DNA of 26,227 nucleotides from Chloroflexota bacterium. Its GTDB lineage: Bacteria > Chloroflexota > Anaerolineae > B4-G1. The stretch lies in contig JAAEPW010000142.1 of the NCBI GenBank assembly GCA_024232355.1, forward strand, positions 1 through 26,227, written 5' to 3'. The position numbers and the translations under genes were made by a program. Below, in pieces: positions 1 through 7,447 of the stretch. The stretch's first letter is position 1. Every line of letters begins with the position of its first letter. A model generated the notes under the pieces. It was not told where the DNA came from. It ran no database searches and saw only the letters and a list, made by a program, of their open reading frames with translations.

Positions 1-127
1 AGTTGAATGGGATTACGATGTAGCCGCGCTTTCCATAGCGCGTAAGGCCCTGCGAGGTATGGAAACCTCGGCTACAAGCCCCTTTTTGAGCCACAATTGG
101 CTGACTATCCAGAAATCCCACCCAACT
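1..127. repeat. Palindromic element with kissing-loop potential
   Basis: Imperfect outer inverted repeats lie at 1-14 and 114-127 (12 of 14 positions match). Inside, TGTAGCCG (19-26) pairs with CGGCTACA (69-76) and TTTCCATA (30-37) pairs with TATGGAAA (58-65). The same bases can instead form two small hairpins: CGCGC/GCGCG (25-42) with loop TTTCCATA, and CGAGGT/ACCTCG (53-70) with loop ATGGAA. The two loops are complementary. It lies downstream of the leftward promoter at 169-226, so it would be transcribed. It may be a dispersed repeat or part of an RNA leader; the left boundary may be cut by the window edge. Confidence 0.5.
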
Positions 128-168
128 GAACCAGTACCTGCCAAATAAATTTGAAATTAATTATTTCA

Positions 169-226
169 ATTATACAAGACCACTATTGAAAGGATGTTAC
201 AGTCACGTTACAGGCCAGTTACTGAA
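169..226 (-). promoter_or_regulatory. Leftward promoter with triple 11-bp GTAAC box (copy 1)
   Basis: Read on the minus strand, three GTAAC units begin exactly 11 bp apart (plus-strand GTTAC at 196, 207, 218). A perfect -10 box, TATAAT (174 to 169), follows 21 nt after the last unit. There is no -35 consensus, which fits an activator-dependent promoter. The same layout recurs at 8249-8306 and 10394-10451. The predicted start near 162 points left out of the window, so the target gene is not visible. Confidence 0.7.
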
Positions 227-251
227 GGTAAAACATATTTAAGAAAAACCG

Positions 252-402
252 GTTACTACTCAGCCAGCGCTCCAGCCCCCGTCTCGGGGGCGGTTTGTGC
301 GACAAACATCTGCGCAGAATGAGATGCTCTTGCCAGAATCGCCCTCGGGGACGAGGGCTAAGAGCCTGAAACATCCAATTCTGTAGCCGACTGAGTAGTA
401 AC
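252..402. repeat. MITE-like element with 12-bp perfect terminal inverted repeats
   Basis: GTTACTACTCAG (252-263) and CTGAGTAGTAAC (391-402) are perfect inverted repeats bounding 151 bp. The interior is packed with perfect hairpins: GCCCCCG/CGGGGGC (275-291, 3-nt loop), GTTTGT/ACAAAC (293-307), the palindrome TCTGCGCAGA (309-318) and GCCCTCG/CGAGGGC (341-358). No protein-coding capacity is evident. A non-autonomous mobile or REP-like intergenic repeat is the best reading. No second copy is present in this window. Confidence 0.6.
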
Positions 403-427
403 AAAAAATCGCACTATTTGCGTGATT
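403..427 (-). terminator. Intrinsic terminator after the vWA gene
   Basis: On the minus strand AATCACGC, a 5-nt loop and GTGCGATT (427 to 407) form a stem with one mismatch and one G-U pair, followed by a run of T (complement of the A run 403-408). It sits about 40 nt past the stop of the vWA gene and would end the leftward ParA-to-vWA string. The T run abuts the end of the 252-402 element. Confidence 0.6.
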
Positions 428-466
428 TTGTTCGCATATTTTGACCGTTTTACTGTTCCAGGGATA

Positions 467-2359
467 CTAGGTATTCCACGATTCGACAATAGTTCCAGGC
501 TCCTCTGGTATTTCACCCATCACAAGCGCTAATGCTTCTACTTCGTCGCGTAACCGTTTGATTCGTCGTTCTCGTCGTCTATGTTTGTTCGCGCTATAAA
601 AGCGCCAGCACGCATAGGCACCAATAGCAAGAACTGTGCATAGAGGAATCAACAGCCAGATTGGATATTGGGGTGCTACAATAACTGGGGTTGTTGCAGC
701 GTATTCGACAAGTTGTGGAGGGGTTTGAATGGTATCGAACGGTTTATTCCTAGATGTTTCTGTTCTGCCTACCAATAGAGCTGCCACGGCAAAAGATGAC
801 GTGACATCAAAAGGTGTCGTGATTATACTGGTGAACACTCCTGTTTCTCGCGTACTCCAGGTAGGTGTAACCACCCTAATCTCGCCAGGGCCGTAGATTT
901 GCAGCCTAGGTATATCATACTCTGGTTGCCAATTCCCAACGGTCACGATCACGTGTACCGGTTGTCTTGGTTGGGTCATTTCGGTTGGTGTTACGACCAT
1001 CGCAAGTGTCGGCAATGCAGTCATCTCGAACTGACCTGTCGTAGGCTGCACGTGCAAGTCTGGCACATGGCTCTGTGCTGTCAATGTCAGGGTATATGTA
1101 CCTTTCTCGAACCAATCAGACGGCACAGTGGTTGTGAGCAGATCAATTGTCTCGTCCACTGCCAATTCTAGCGGAGCCAAGGTGTTTGTCACACCGTTGA
1201 TCGTTGCCGTAACTGTAAAGAGAGTTGGATCAGTCACGGGTGTACCCCCAGCCGAAATCCCTGCGTGTATCGCTACGGCCTTTCCCAATGACAGTGTTCC
1301 CTCTGGCATATGTAAATGCAATGCCAGGTCAGCGACTCCTTTACCAGTCTGTCGGTAGTACGCCAGTCCATTTCCCTCTAGGTGTATGCTCCACTCTCCG
1401 GCTTTGGGTTGGAATAACGTGTACTCTGTATCTGCTATGATTGGCATTACTACTTGGCCTGCATGGAGAAAGGTCACGGTCAGGGGGGAATCGGGCAAAA
1501 TCTGATAGCGTGTCCAGGTATGAAACTCGTGGATCCTCAGAGGAATGGTCTCCTCACCCGCTATCTCTATGGGTGTCAAGCCGGTCAACAGGGCGCCAAG
1601 TCCTAGATCGTGGAGGACAGTACTGTACACATGATCCGGATGAGTCGAGGTCAAACCAAACTGGTACGTAGAGATAAGGTTGTCGGCCAGAAATTCTTGC
1701 CATTTCTGATCTCCTACGCTAAACGTCAAGATGTGTACGAATATGCCACGGGATTGTAAATCTTGCAAGGTGTCTTGAACTGCCCCCTGACTTTTTCGAG
1801 CGTTATATCTCTCAAAGATACCATCGGTGATCATGATGATGTCACAACGACGAACGTCTGGCGAACAATCAGTGGTGAGCATGTTTGAGGCTGTATTTAG
1901 GGCGCGTGTAAAGTCTGTTCCTCCCGTTTGTCTCACTGCGCGGATCTCGGCAAAATCTGCCTTTGACCAATCCAGAACTGGTGTCAGTGGCATCAGCGTC
2001 TCGGTAGAGCCGGCAAAGCTGATTGCGCCCACACGTTGGTTGGCACTGGTGGGACTGATACTGAGGGCATGGATCACAAAGTGGGTTAAGCGTAGCCGGA
2101 TATGTACAGGATCGGTAGGGCGTTTGTCCAGTGTTCCCTCACCTGTACTCACCGATTGGCTGTTATCAATCAAAAAGACCATGTCGTGGGGTAGGGGAGG
2201 TTGAGCTTGGACTGGAGAAACTGCAAAAAAGAATAGCACCAGGATTAGGCTGAACCCAGCAGTTGCAAGAAAGCGCGTGTGTATTTTGATTAGTGATACG
2301 TCTCTACCGCACAATATGGGAAAAAACGATTGTCCTAACTCCACAGTGATGTACTCCAC
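467..2359 (-). CDS. Membrane-anchored von Willebrand factor A domain protein
   Basis: A predicted extracytoplasmic protein anchored by a C-terminal membrane helix. A hydrophobic N-terminal signal (about residues 30-52, ending VQA) leads into a vWA domain (about 57-250). The MIDAS metal site is intact: DNSQS at 65-69, Thr148 in GGTDF, and ITDG with Asp179. Beta-rich, Ig-like segments follow (about 260-555), then a single membrane helix near 573-592 and a short basic cytoplasmic tail. It is the last gene of the leftward ParA/bactofilin/GTPase string, 99 nt after the second roadblock gene and just before a terminator. The GTG start lacks a good ribosome binding site, and a start nearer the signal peptide is possible. 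Ligand unknown; vWA domains usually bind protein partners in a metal-dependent way. Confidence 0.85.
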   Translation of the reverse strand: MEYITVELGQSFFPILCGRDVSLIKIHTRFLATAGFSLILVLFFFAVSPVQAQPPLPHDMVFLIDNSQSVSTGEGTLDKRPTDPVHIRLRLTHFVIHALSISPTSANQRVGAISFAGSTETLMPLTPVLDWSKADFAEIRAVRQTGGTDFTRALNTASNMLTTDCSPDVRRCDIIMITDGIFERYNARKSQGAVQDTLQDLQSRGIFVHILTFSVGDQKWQEFLADNLISTYQFGLTSTHPDHVYSTVLHDLGLGALLTGLTPIEIAGEETIPLRIHEFHTWTRYQILPDSPLTVTFLHAGQVVMPIIADTEYTLFQPKAGEWSIHLEGNGLAYYRQTGKGVADLALHLHMPEGTLSLGKAVAIHAGISAGGTPVTDPTLFTVTATINGVTNTLAPLELAVDETIDLLTTTVPSDWFEKGTYTLTLTAQSHVPDLHVQPTTGQFEMTALPTLAMVVTPTEMTQPRQPVHVIVTVGNWQPEYDIPRLQIYGPGEIRVVTPTWSTRETGVFTSIITTPFDVTSSFAVAALLVGRTETSRNKPFDTIQTPPQLVEYAATTPVIVAPQYPIWLLIPLCTVLAIGAYACWRFYSANKHRRRERRIKRLRDEVEALALVMGEIPEEPGTIVESWNT

Positions 2360-2458
2360 TATGTTATTACCGTGCGGTGATGGTCATTTGTGGCAGCTCG
2401 AGGTCGGCTCCCGGCAAATGATACATTTGCACAGCCAAAGTGGCAGTAACCGGGTTGG

Positions 2459-2920
2459 CTATGCCACTCTACTGGATACGGGTGATCGGACACTGGCTGG
2501 CGGTTGTTGAGTGATGGGTTCCTCAGCCAATATATCTTCTTGCAAGATCTTTTGGGCCTCAGACGCAATGCGCCCCATATCCATAAAAACCAGAGCTAGC
2601 TTGGCGTCGGGGTTGGCCAATGTGACCAAGATCGCTTCATTGCCAACGGACGTCAGAAAGACGTATCCGGTGCCGTCTCCCTCGACGTATACCTGCTTGA
2701 CTCGCCCCGCCAGCAGTTCTCGCGCAATGCGCTCGCCCAGGGTAAGCACGGCTGCCGACATGGCACCAATTTCTTGCTCGTCAGTTCCAGTGGGCAAAGC
2801 TGATGCCAGAACCAATCCTTCAGGGCTGACGATAGCCGAGGCTTCGATATTAGGTGTAAGTCCTTGTACTTGGCGCAGCAATCTGCCTAGTCTTTGGATT
2901 CGATCGTCGATGCTAACCAT
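2459..2920 (-). CDS. Roadblock/LC7 domain protein (second of pair)
   Basis: A 153-residue protein with one roadblock/LC7 domain (about residues 5-125), recognisable by the pattern around EASAIVSPEGLVLASALP, the helix with GERIARELL and the strand pair YVEGDGTGYVFL/AILVTLA. A Pro/Ser-rich tail follows. Roadblock proteins such as MglB and CvnB dimerise and act on Ras-like GTPases as activating proteins or scaffolds; a matching GTPase is encoded two genes upstream. The start is fixed by a strong GAGGAGG site 8 nt before the ATG, so its first 34 nt really overlap the end of the preceding roadblock gene, which implies translational coupling. The two roadblock proteins are clear paralogues. Confidence 0.88.
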   Translation of the reverse strand: MVSIDDRIQRLGRLLRQVQGLTPNIEASAIVSPEGLVLASALPTGTDEQEIGAMSAAVLTLGERIARELLAGRVKQVYVEGDGTGYVFLTSVGNEAILVTLANPDAKLALVFMDMGRIASEAQKILQEDILAEEPITQQPPASVRSPVSSRVA

Positions 2921-3711
2921 TTGAGTGTCCTCCTCAAGGGTGAATGTTGTTGGTTCTCTTGTTCAGTCGTGGGAACCATTTCTCGTTCTAACGCAGTCAT
3001 CACATCTCTTTCCAGTGTCAACAACTCGGCCTCGATCTCTTCGAGATCCTCAAGGTCCTCGATCTCTTCAAGTTGGCGAGGGTCTTGTAGTCTGGCGCGA
3101 ATGGCGGTTACGCGCTTTTGGTAAAAACCCATGTCCAATGAGTTGAGTTTGGCTCGCAAATCATCCTGGCGATCTTCCAGTACCTCAGATATGGGCTTGT
3201 CACTGACCAATCTGCGCAAATGTTCGATGGACGTGGCAGCCTCGCTCCACTTTCCCACTCCAGACGTAGTGATCTCCATTATCTCGGCCACATGACTCTC
3301 GAGCGAATCTACGTCGTGCAAGACCAGGGCCAGGTTTGCGTCGGTGGAGGCGGTGGTTAATAGAACTGCTTCCTTGCCGATAGACCGTAGAATGGCATAT
3401 CCTCCTTCTCCTTCGACGTATGCCTGGCGCATATCGGATCTCAGTTGTTCCAAAGCGACACGCTGCCCCAACAAGGCGATAGGTGCAGCCATCGCTGCTA
3501 CACTTTCTGCCTCCACGTTGCTTGGTAGTGCCGAGGCCCACAGTTGACCACCTGGGCTGATCAAGGCCAGAGCTGTGATATAAGGTCGTCGATGGATAAC
3601 TTGTTGCAACAGACCCTCTAAAGAATTCTCCAGAGGTGCTTTGGTATCTTCCTTGCTGTAGATAACCCGTAATAATTTGTTCAAAAAGTTACCCTTTTGA
3701 GATTCGTTCAT
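2887..3711 (-). CDS. Roadblock/LC7 domain protein with coiled-coil tail
   Basis: A 274-residue protein. Residues about 28-150 form a roadblock/LC7 domain (TALALISPGGQLWASALP, then YVEGEGGYAILRSIGKEAVL), paralogous to the domain of the next gene. The C-terminal half (about 155-260) is strongly charged and helical, with an acidic Leu/Glu/Ile-rich stretch near 210-245 that should form a coiled coil. Typical MglB-like proteins are about 120-160 residues and lack this extension. A GGGAGGA site precedes the ATG by about 8 nt. It follows the GTPase gene after 22 nt and overlaps the next roadblock gene by 34 nt. Likely role: partner or GAP-like regulator of that GTPase, with the coiled coil linking to another component. 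The partner is inferred. Confidence 0.87.
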   Translation of the reverse strand: MNESQKGNFLNKLLRVIYSKEDTKAPLENSLEGLLQQVIHRRPYITALALISPGGQLWASALPSNVEAESVAAMAAPIALLGQRVALEQLRSDMRQAYVEGEGGYAILRSIGKEAVLLTTASTDANLALVLHDVDSLESHVAEIMEITTSGVGKWSEAATSIEHLRRLVSDKPISEVLEDRQDDLRAKLNSLDMGFYQKRVTAIRARLQDPRQLEEIEDLEDLEEIEAELLTLERDVMTALEREMVPTTEQENQQHSPLRRTLKWLASTIESKD

Positions 3712-3733
3712 CGTTATTTCCTCCCATTCTTTC

Positions 3734-4282
3734 CTAGCCGGTTGCCAGATGGGGAGCTATTGTTTCCAAGGCGGACAGCACACTGTTTCGGTCGTGAGCG
3801 ACGCAGCCAGGAGGGGGCAACAGCGCGACTGCGTTTCCCGCTTGACCAGGTCCCACCAAGTTCAATGCTTTTCCTACTTTTGCGGGGGATAGCGCGCCAG
3901 GCATATCCTGCTTGTTGGCAATGACAAACATCGGAACACCATTCGCGCGGGCAGTAAAAAAATCAAACATCTGGCAGGCTTCGTCAAAACACTTGGGATC
4001 GCTGCTGTCTACCAGCATTGCTATACCGTGACATTCGATGATGAGCGTCTCCCACATGAAGGAAAACCGCCGTTGTCCTGGTGTACCAACCAAGTGCAGA
4101 GAAAGGCCATTGGATAATGTGATCCGGCCAAAGTCCATTGCCACCGTCGTCTGCTGCGGTGCTTGATGGCCCATGCCTGTATCTACATCGGTGTTCACGC
4201 CGCGAATTTCGTTAACAGTATTAATGAGCGCCGTCTTGCCGACGTTGAACGGTCCAGTGATAACCAATTTTGTGTATGCCAT
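3734..4282 (-). CDS. Small Ras-like GTPase, COG2229/CvnD type
   Basis: A 182-residue GTPase. G1 is GPFNVGKT (10-17), G3 is GTPGQ (66-70) within the family hallmark HLVGTPGQRRFSFMW, and G4 is NKQD (123-126). A degenerate G5 is probably near GCVAHDRNSV. This family includes CvnD of actinobacterial conservons and relates to MglA/SofG-like GTPases; it is cytoplasmic and cycles between GTP and GDP to control the location or activity of partners. Adjacent roadblock genes (gap 22 nt) and an upstream bactofilin gene (gap 91 nt) support a polarity or scaffold role. The glutamine of the switch II motif is present, so intrinsic or stimulated hydrolysis is plausible. The ribosome binding site (AGGA, 12 nt from ATG) is only fair. 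Confidence 0.9.
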   Translation of the reverse strand: MAYTKLVITGPFNVGKTALINTVNEIRGVNTDVDTGMGHQAPQQTTVAMDFGRITLSNGLSLHLVGTPGQRRFSFMWETLIIECHGIAMLVDSSDPKCFDEACQMFDFFTARANGVPMFVIANKQDMPGALSPAKVGKALNLVGPGQAGNAVALLPPPGCVAHDRNSVLSALETIAPHLATG

Positions 4283-4373
4283 AATTCATCGCTTTCCTAT
4301 AGGGCTCTAGATCTATTGTTCTCTCGTTTGGTTAAATCTATTTTGTATTGAATGCTCACTTTTCAATCCCTTT

Positions 4374-5198
4374 CTAGTTGAAATCCAATTGTTCCAAAAA
4401 ATGAATACCACAAACAGTGCAGTGACCCTTGATCACGCGGCGCCCATTGGATAGGTTGACTTGATGTGCTCCTTTAATATGACGATGGGTACGGCAAATC
4501 AAACAGTAGGCGGTATACGCTCGTTCTTGTTTCTCCATTTCGTCTTTGTCTTGAATGGTCTCAAGGTCAGCTTGCTGGAAAACTGTTTCTACCTTTTCTT
4601 TTTCGTCAAGTTGGACAGTCGATTGCGTATTGGTGGACTGAATCTTGTCAGCTCTGTTTTGATCATTATTCTGCTGGATGGTGTGTTGCTGGGTGATCGT
4701 GTGCGCCAGTTTTCCATTCGAGTTATTCTTACAGAGAGATTCTTGTATATTTGTTTTTGCTTGGATAGATGAATAAGTCAGGTCGTCGTCGGCAAGTGGT
4801 TGTAGGGGAGAGATGTCAAAGTTGTCCTGTGTCTCGAATGCTCGAGTACAAGATTTGGATTCGGATTCCTGGGAAATGATAACTTGCCCACGGAGAAGGC
4901 CCCCGGCCTCAACGTAGATAGCTTGAGCATGGATATCGCCCCAAACCTTGCCGCTGGAGCGGATGATCACTTGTTCAGCGCAAATGTTGCCGATAATGAC
5001 CCCTTGCACGACGACGCGCCCAGCTGTGACATTGGCGCTTACTAGCCCTTTGCTATCAATAAAGACGGTGTCAGTAACTTGTAGATCACCTTTAAAATTC
5101 CCATGGATGGACAAGGATCGATCTGTAACCAAGTGCCCCATCAATGTGGCTCCCAGATCGACTATTGTGTTCGATGTGTACTCTGGTTTCTTGCCCAT
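4374..5198 (-). CDS. Bactofilin with C-terminal DUF5679-like zinc ribbon
   Basis: Bactofilins are polymerising right-handed beta-helix scaffolds at the bacterial membrane. Starting from the ATG at 5198 (GGGGAG site 8 nt upstream) the protein has 274 residues. About 10-115 is the bactofilin core, with repeating Gly-hydrophobic rungs (MGHLVTD, HGNFKGDLQV, GNICAEQVII, GKVWGDIHAQ). About 116-225 is a Gln/Asn/Thr/Glu-rich low-complexity linker. About 228-272 carries CLIC and CTVC pairs around a segment resembling DUF5679 zinc ribbons. The open frame continues upstream to 5501, but that part looks non-coding and runs through the palindrome at 5377-5410, so I excluded it. The added ribbon is unusual; bactofilins are normally a core with short tails. 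Confidence 0.85.
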   Translation of the reverse strand: MGKKPEYTSNTIVDLGATLMGHLVTDRSLSIHGNFKGDLQVTDTVFIDSKGLVSANVTAGRVVVQGVIIGNICAEQVIIRSSGKVWGDIHAQAIYVEAGGLLRGQVIISQESESKSCTRAFETQDNFDISPLQPLADDDLTYSSIQAKTNIQESLCKNNSNGKLAHTITQQHTIQQNNDQNRADKIQSTNTQSTVQLDEKEKVETVFQQADLETIQDKDEMEKQERAYTAYCLICRTHRHIKGAHQVNLSNGRRVIKGHCTVCGIHFLEQLDFN

Positions 5199-5376
5199 AG
5201 TTTCCACTCCCCAAGGTCTTGAAAAATCGTCTCCCAGAGAGAAAAATGAAATGATGTTCAGGGCAGACAGGGTAGGGTTGGGCACTATTGTGGAGAGAGG
5301 CCAATAATCGTTGGCAAAAGTATGTTGGAAAAAGGACCCATCGTAGCACTTGCCATTGAAAGCGAGTTGATGAATA

Positions 5377-5410
5377 GCAGAGCCTTTGCCAATATTGGCA
5401 AAGGCTCTGC
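5377..5410 (-). promoter_or_regulatory. Perfect 34-bp palindrome after the PAS/GAF gene
   Basis: GCAGAGCCTTTGCCAAT is followed directly by its exact reverse complement, giving a 17-bp stem. It begins 6 nt past the stop codon of the PAS/GAF gene and lies about 180 nt before the bactofilin start. The minus-strand sequence after it is not T-rich, so a classical terminator is unlikely to be complete. It may instead be an mRNA 3'-end stabiliser, a partial terminator that lowers downstream expression, or a protein site. Confidence 0.65.
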
Positions 5411-5416
5411 CTGCAT

Positions 5417-7447
5417 CTAGATTCTGACCGGCCACGTGAATAGTTTTTCTAGCAAGAGCAATGCTCCAAATACAAACAACCCCGTAGATATACGTTGCCA
5501 CTTTTCTCGTAGTGTTGTGCCTATACGTTTACCTTGTTCATCATGATCCTGTAATTCATCCAAGTTCTCACTAGCAGCCTCATCTTGCGGGACATGCTCT
5601 TCAGGAGGAGCCTGGACGGCTGGGAGTTCATCCCATTGCTCTGGCATGTAGAGTCGGTGGGCAGCCCTCATTTCATCCAACGTAGTCTGGGTCTGCTCTA
5701 ACAAGTAACGGCTCTCAATGTATCTATTCACCCGCCTGACGACGTCATTCAGCAGCGTCGTTTCCTCGCTAATAAAATCGCGCTCCCGAGTGTAAGCGAT
5801 ACATATCCGTCCCACTGCTTCACCATCAATGCGTAGGTTCTCTACGATCTGAGATGGCATGTCCATTGCCTGGCTCTTGCCATAGATCTGGCCTCTGAAT
5901 TCCATGGCAGCTATGCACAGGTCTTGATACTGCATCGCCGATGGGATGCGCTCCGCTACCCATTGCAGAAATTCGGGTAACTGTGGGGTTTCTTCTATCT
6001 TTTGTCCCAGGTCGTTCAGGCACCTGATTTGCTTGGTGCGTTTGTCCAAGAGGAACTCGGCCTGCTTTTGTTCGGTGATATCAGTTGCCACGTTGGATAG
6101 GTAGAGCGGGGTTCCGCTCTCATCACGGATCAAAAAGATGCTCTGCATCGTCGGAGTCACTTTGCCCTGGGCCGAGAGGTACGCCAACTCACCTACCCAA
6201 TGACCGGTCTGCATAACCGTGGGCAGAATCTCGTTCTGCACACGGTCCCGCAACTCTTCAGGGTAATAGATCGTGATGGGTTTGCCAAAGGTGTCTTCGG
6301 GTTTGGTTACGCCGAGGAGAGTAGAGAGTGCGGGATTGGCATAGATGACAATGTGATCTTGAAGCGTAAACCAAGAGACACCCTCAGACGCCTTGGCGAA
6401 CTGACGGAAGGCATTGGCCTCTTCTAGCAGTCGGGTGCTTTCCATCGCCATAGCGATCTGGCTGGTCAAGTTCAGGAGCACGATTTCGTCCTCCCGGGTG
6501 AGATCGCCAGGGGCATCGCTGTGTACGTCCAGCACACCTAGCACTCGATCTCGCAGCTTGATGGGCATAGCCAATTCGCTTTTGGTATCAGGCAAGTTGG
6601 GGTGGGGCGTCCACTGGGATTCCTGGAATACATCGGCGATCAAGACGGGTTGACCGGTGGTTGCCGCTGTGTTGACGACACCTGTTGCAGGGAGCGATGT
6701 AGAATCGGCAGATTGTGTTTGATCTCCAGCTTGTGTACGCTCCTTGACGAGTACAATGGCGTCCAGCTTGGGATCATAACAAAAGAGACGTACGTAGCGG
6801 TAGCCGAATTGCCCTTTGACCAGGGTCACAACGCGTTGGTAAAGTTGATCCATAGTAGGAGCCGCCGCGATCTCTTGAGCCACCTCGGTGGTGAGTTGTA
6901 CCTGACGGGCGCGGTGCTCGTATATTCCCGCCCGTTTTTGCTCCAGTTGCTTACGCTCAGATATATCACGGATGACGGTAACTATGTTGTGGGTCTGGTC
7001 TGCCTCATCTTGTACGGCATACATAGTCAGATGGGCATCGAACAGGGTGCCATCCTTGCGTTTTTGCTGGATCTCACCATTCCATTTGCCATTTACGGCT
7101 TGGGCAAGTACCTGGTTGGCGAGGACAGATGCATTCTCTTCGGGCCAGAGGTTCGACAATGGCAAGCCGTTCATCTCTTGGCCCGCATAGTCGTACCCAA
7201 AAATCTCATAGCAGGCACGATTGCTATAAGTTTGAGCACCGTCGATGTCACTGATAAAGATGGCATCTAGAGCATTCTCTGCCAACACACGAAAGACATC
7301 CTCTGATTCCTTGGTCTGCTCAGTTTTGATGATTTGCTCTACCGGCTCTTCTAGAGGTGTGGGCACATCTTCCTGAGCGGCCGGAGAATCTGACAGTTCA
7401 GAAAACAGATCCTCAAATCGAACTTTGAACTTTTTATCCTCATCCAT
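5417..7447 (-). CDS. PAS-GAF-PAS-GAF sensor with C-terminal membrane anchor, no kinase
   Basis: A 676-residue signalling protein. Reading in order: acidic N-terminus, PAS domain about 45-170 (closing with the PAC motif VTVIRDISERKQ), GAF about 185-345, second PAS about 350-465 (closing LSNVATDITEQKQ), a divergent GAF-like region about 470-590, an acidic Glu/Asp/Pro linker, and a hydrophobic helix about 652-672 at the extreme C-terminus. No histidine kinase, cyclase, GGDEF or output enzyme domain is visible. It should therefore work by ligand- or redox-dependent protein contact at the membrane, as a tail-anchored protein. Its ATG overlaps the end of parA by 8 nt (ATGGATGA), so the two are translationally coupled. 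The ligand is unknown. Confidence 0.85.
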   Translation of the reverse strand: MDEDKKFKVRFEDLFSELSDSPAAQEDVPTPLEEPVEQIIKTEQTKESEDVFRVLAENALDAIFISDIDGAQTYSNRACYEIFGYDYAGQEMNGLPLSNLWPEENASVLANQVLAQAVNGKWNGEIQQKRKDGTLFDAHLTMYAVQDEADQTHNIVTVIRDISERKQLEQKRAGIYEHRARQVQLTTEVAQEIAAAPTMDQLYQRVVTLVKGQFGYRYVRLFCYDPKLDAIVLVKERTQAGDQTQSADSTSLPATGVVNTAATTGQPVLIADVFQESQWTPHPNLPDTKSELAMPIKLRDRVLGVLDVHSDAPGDLTREDEIVLLNLTSQIAMAMESTRLLEEANAFRQFAKASEGVSWFTLQDHIVIYANPALSTLLGVTKPEDTFGKPITIYYPEELRDRVQNEILPTVMQTGHWVGELAYLSAQGKVTPTMQSIFLIRDESGTPLYLSNVATDITEQKQAEFLLDKRTKQIRCLNDLGQKIEETPQLPEFLQWVAERIPSAMQYQDLCIAAMEFRGQIYGKSQAMDMPSQIVENLRIDGEAVGRICIAYTRERDFISEETTLLNDVVRRVNRYIESRYLLEQTQTTLDEMRAAHRLYMPEQWDELPAVQAPPEEHVPQDEAASENLDELQDHDEQGKRIGTTLREKWQRISTGLFVFGALLLLEKLFTWPVRI

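Noticed and set aside
219..404. 61-residue open frame in the left intergenic region
   Set aside because: It lies almost entirely within the 252-402 inverted-repeat element; its codons only reflect the hairpin sequence.
5199..5501. Upstream extension of the bactofilin frame (101 extra residues)
   Set aside because: It runs through the 34-bp palindrome and into the end of the PAS/GAF gene, has no bactofilin-like content, and the ATG at 5198 has a strong GGGGAG site.
6602..7270. 222-residue plus-strand frame inside the PAS/GAF gene
   Set aside because: Opposite-strand shadow of clear PAS and GAF domains, with no ribosome binding site.
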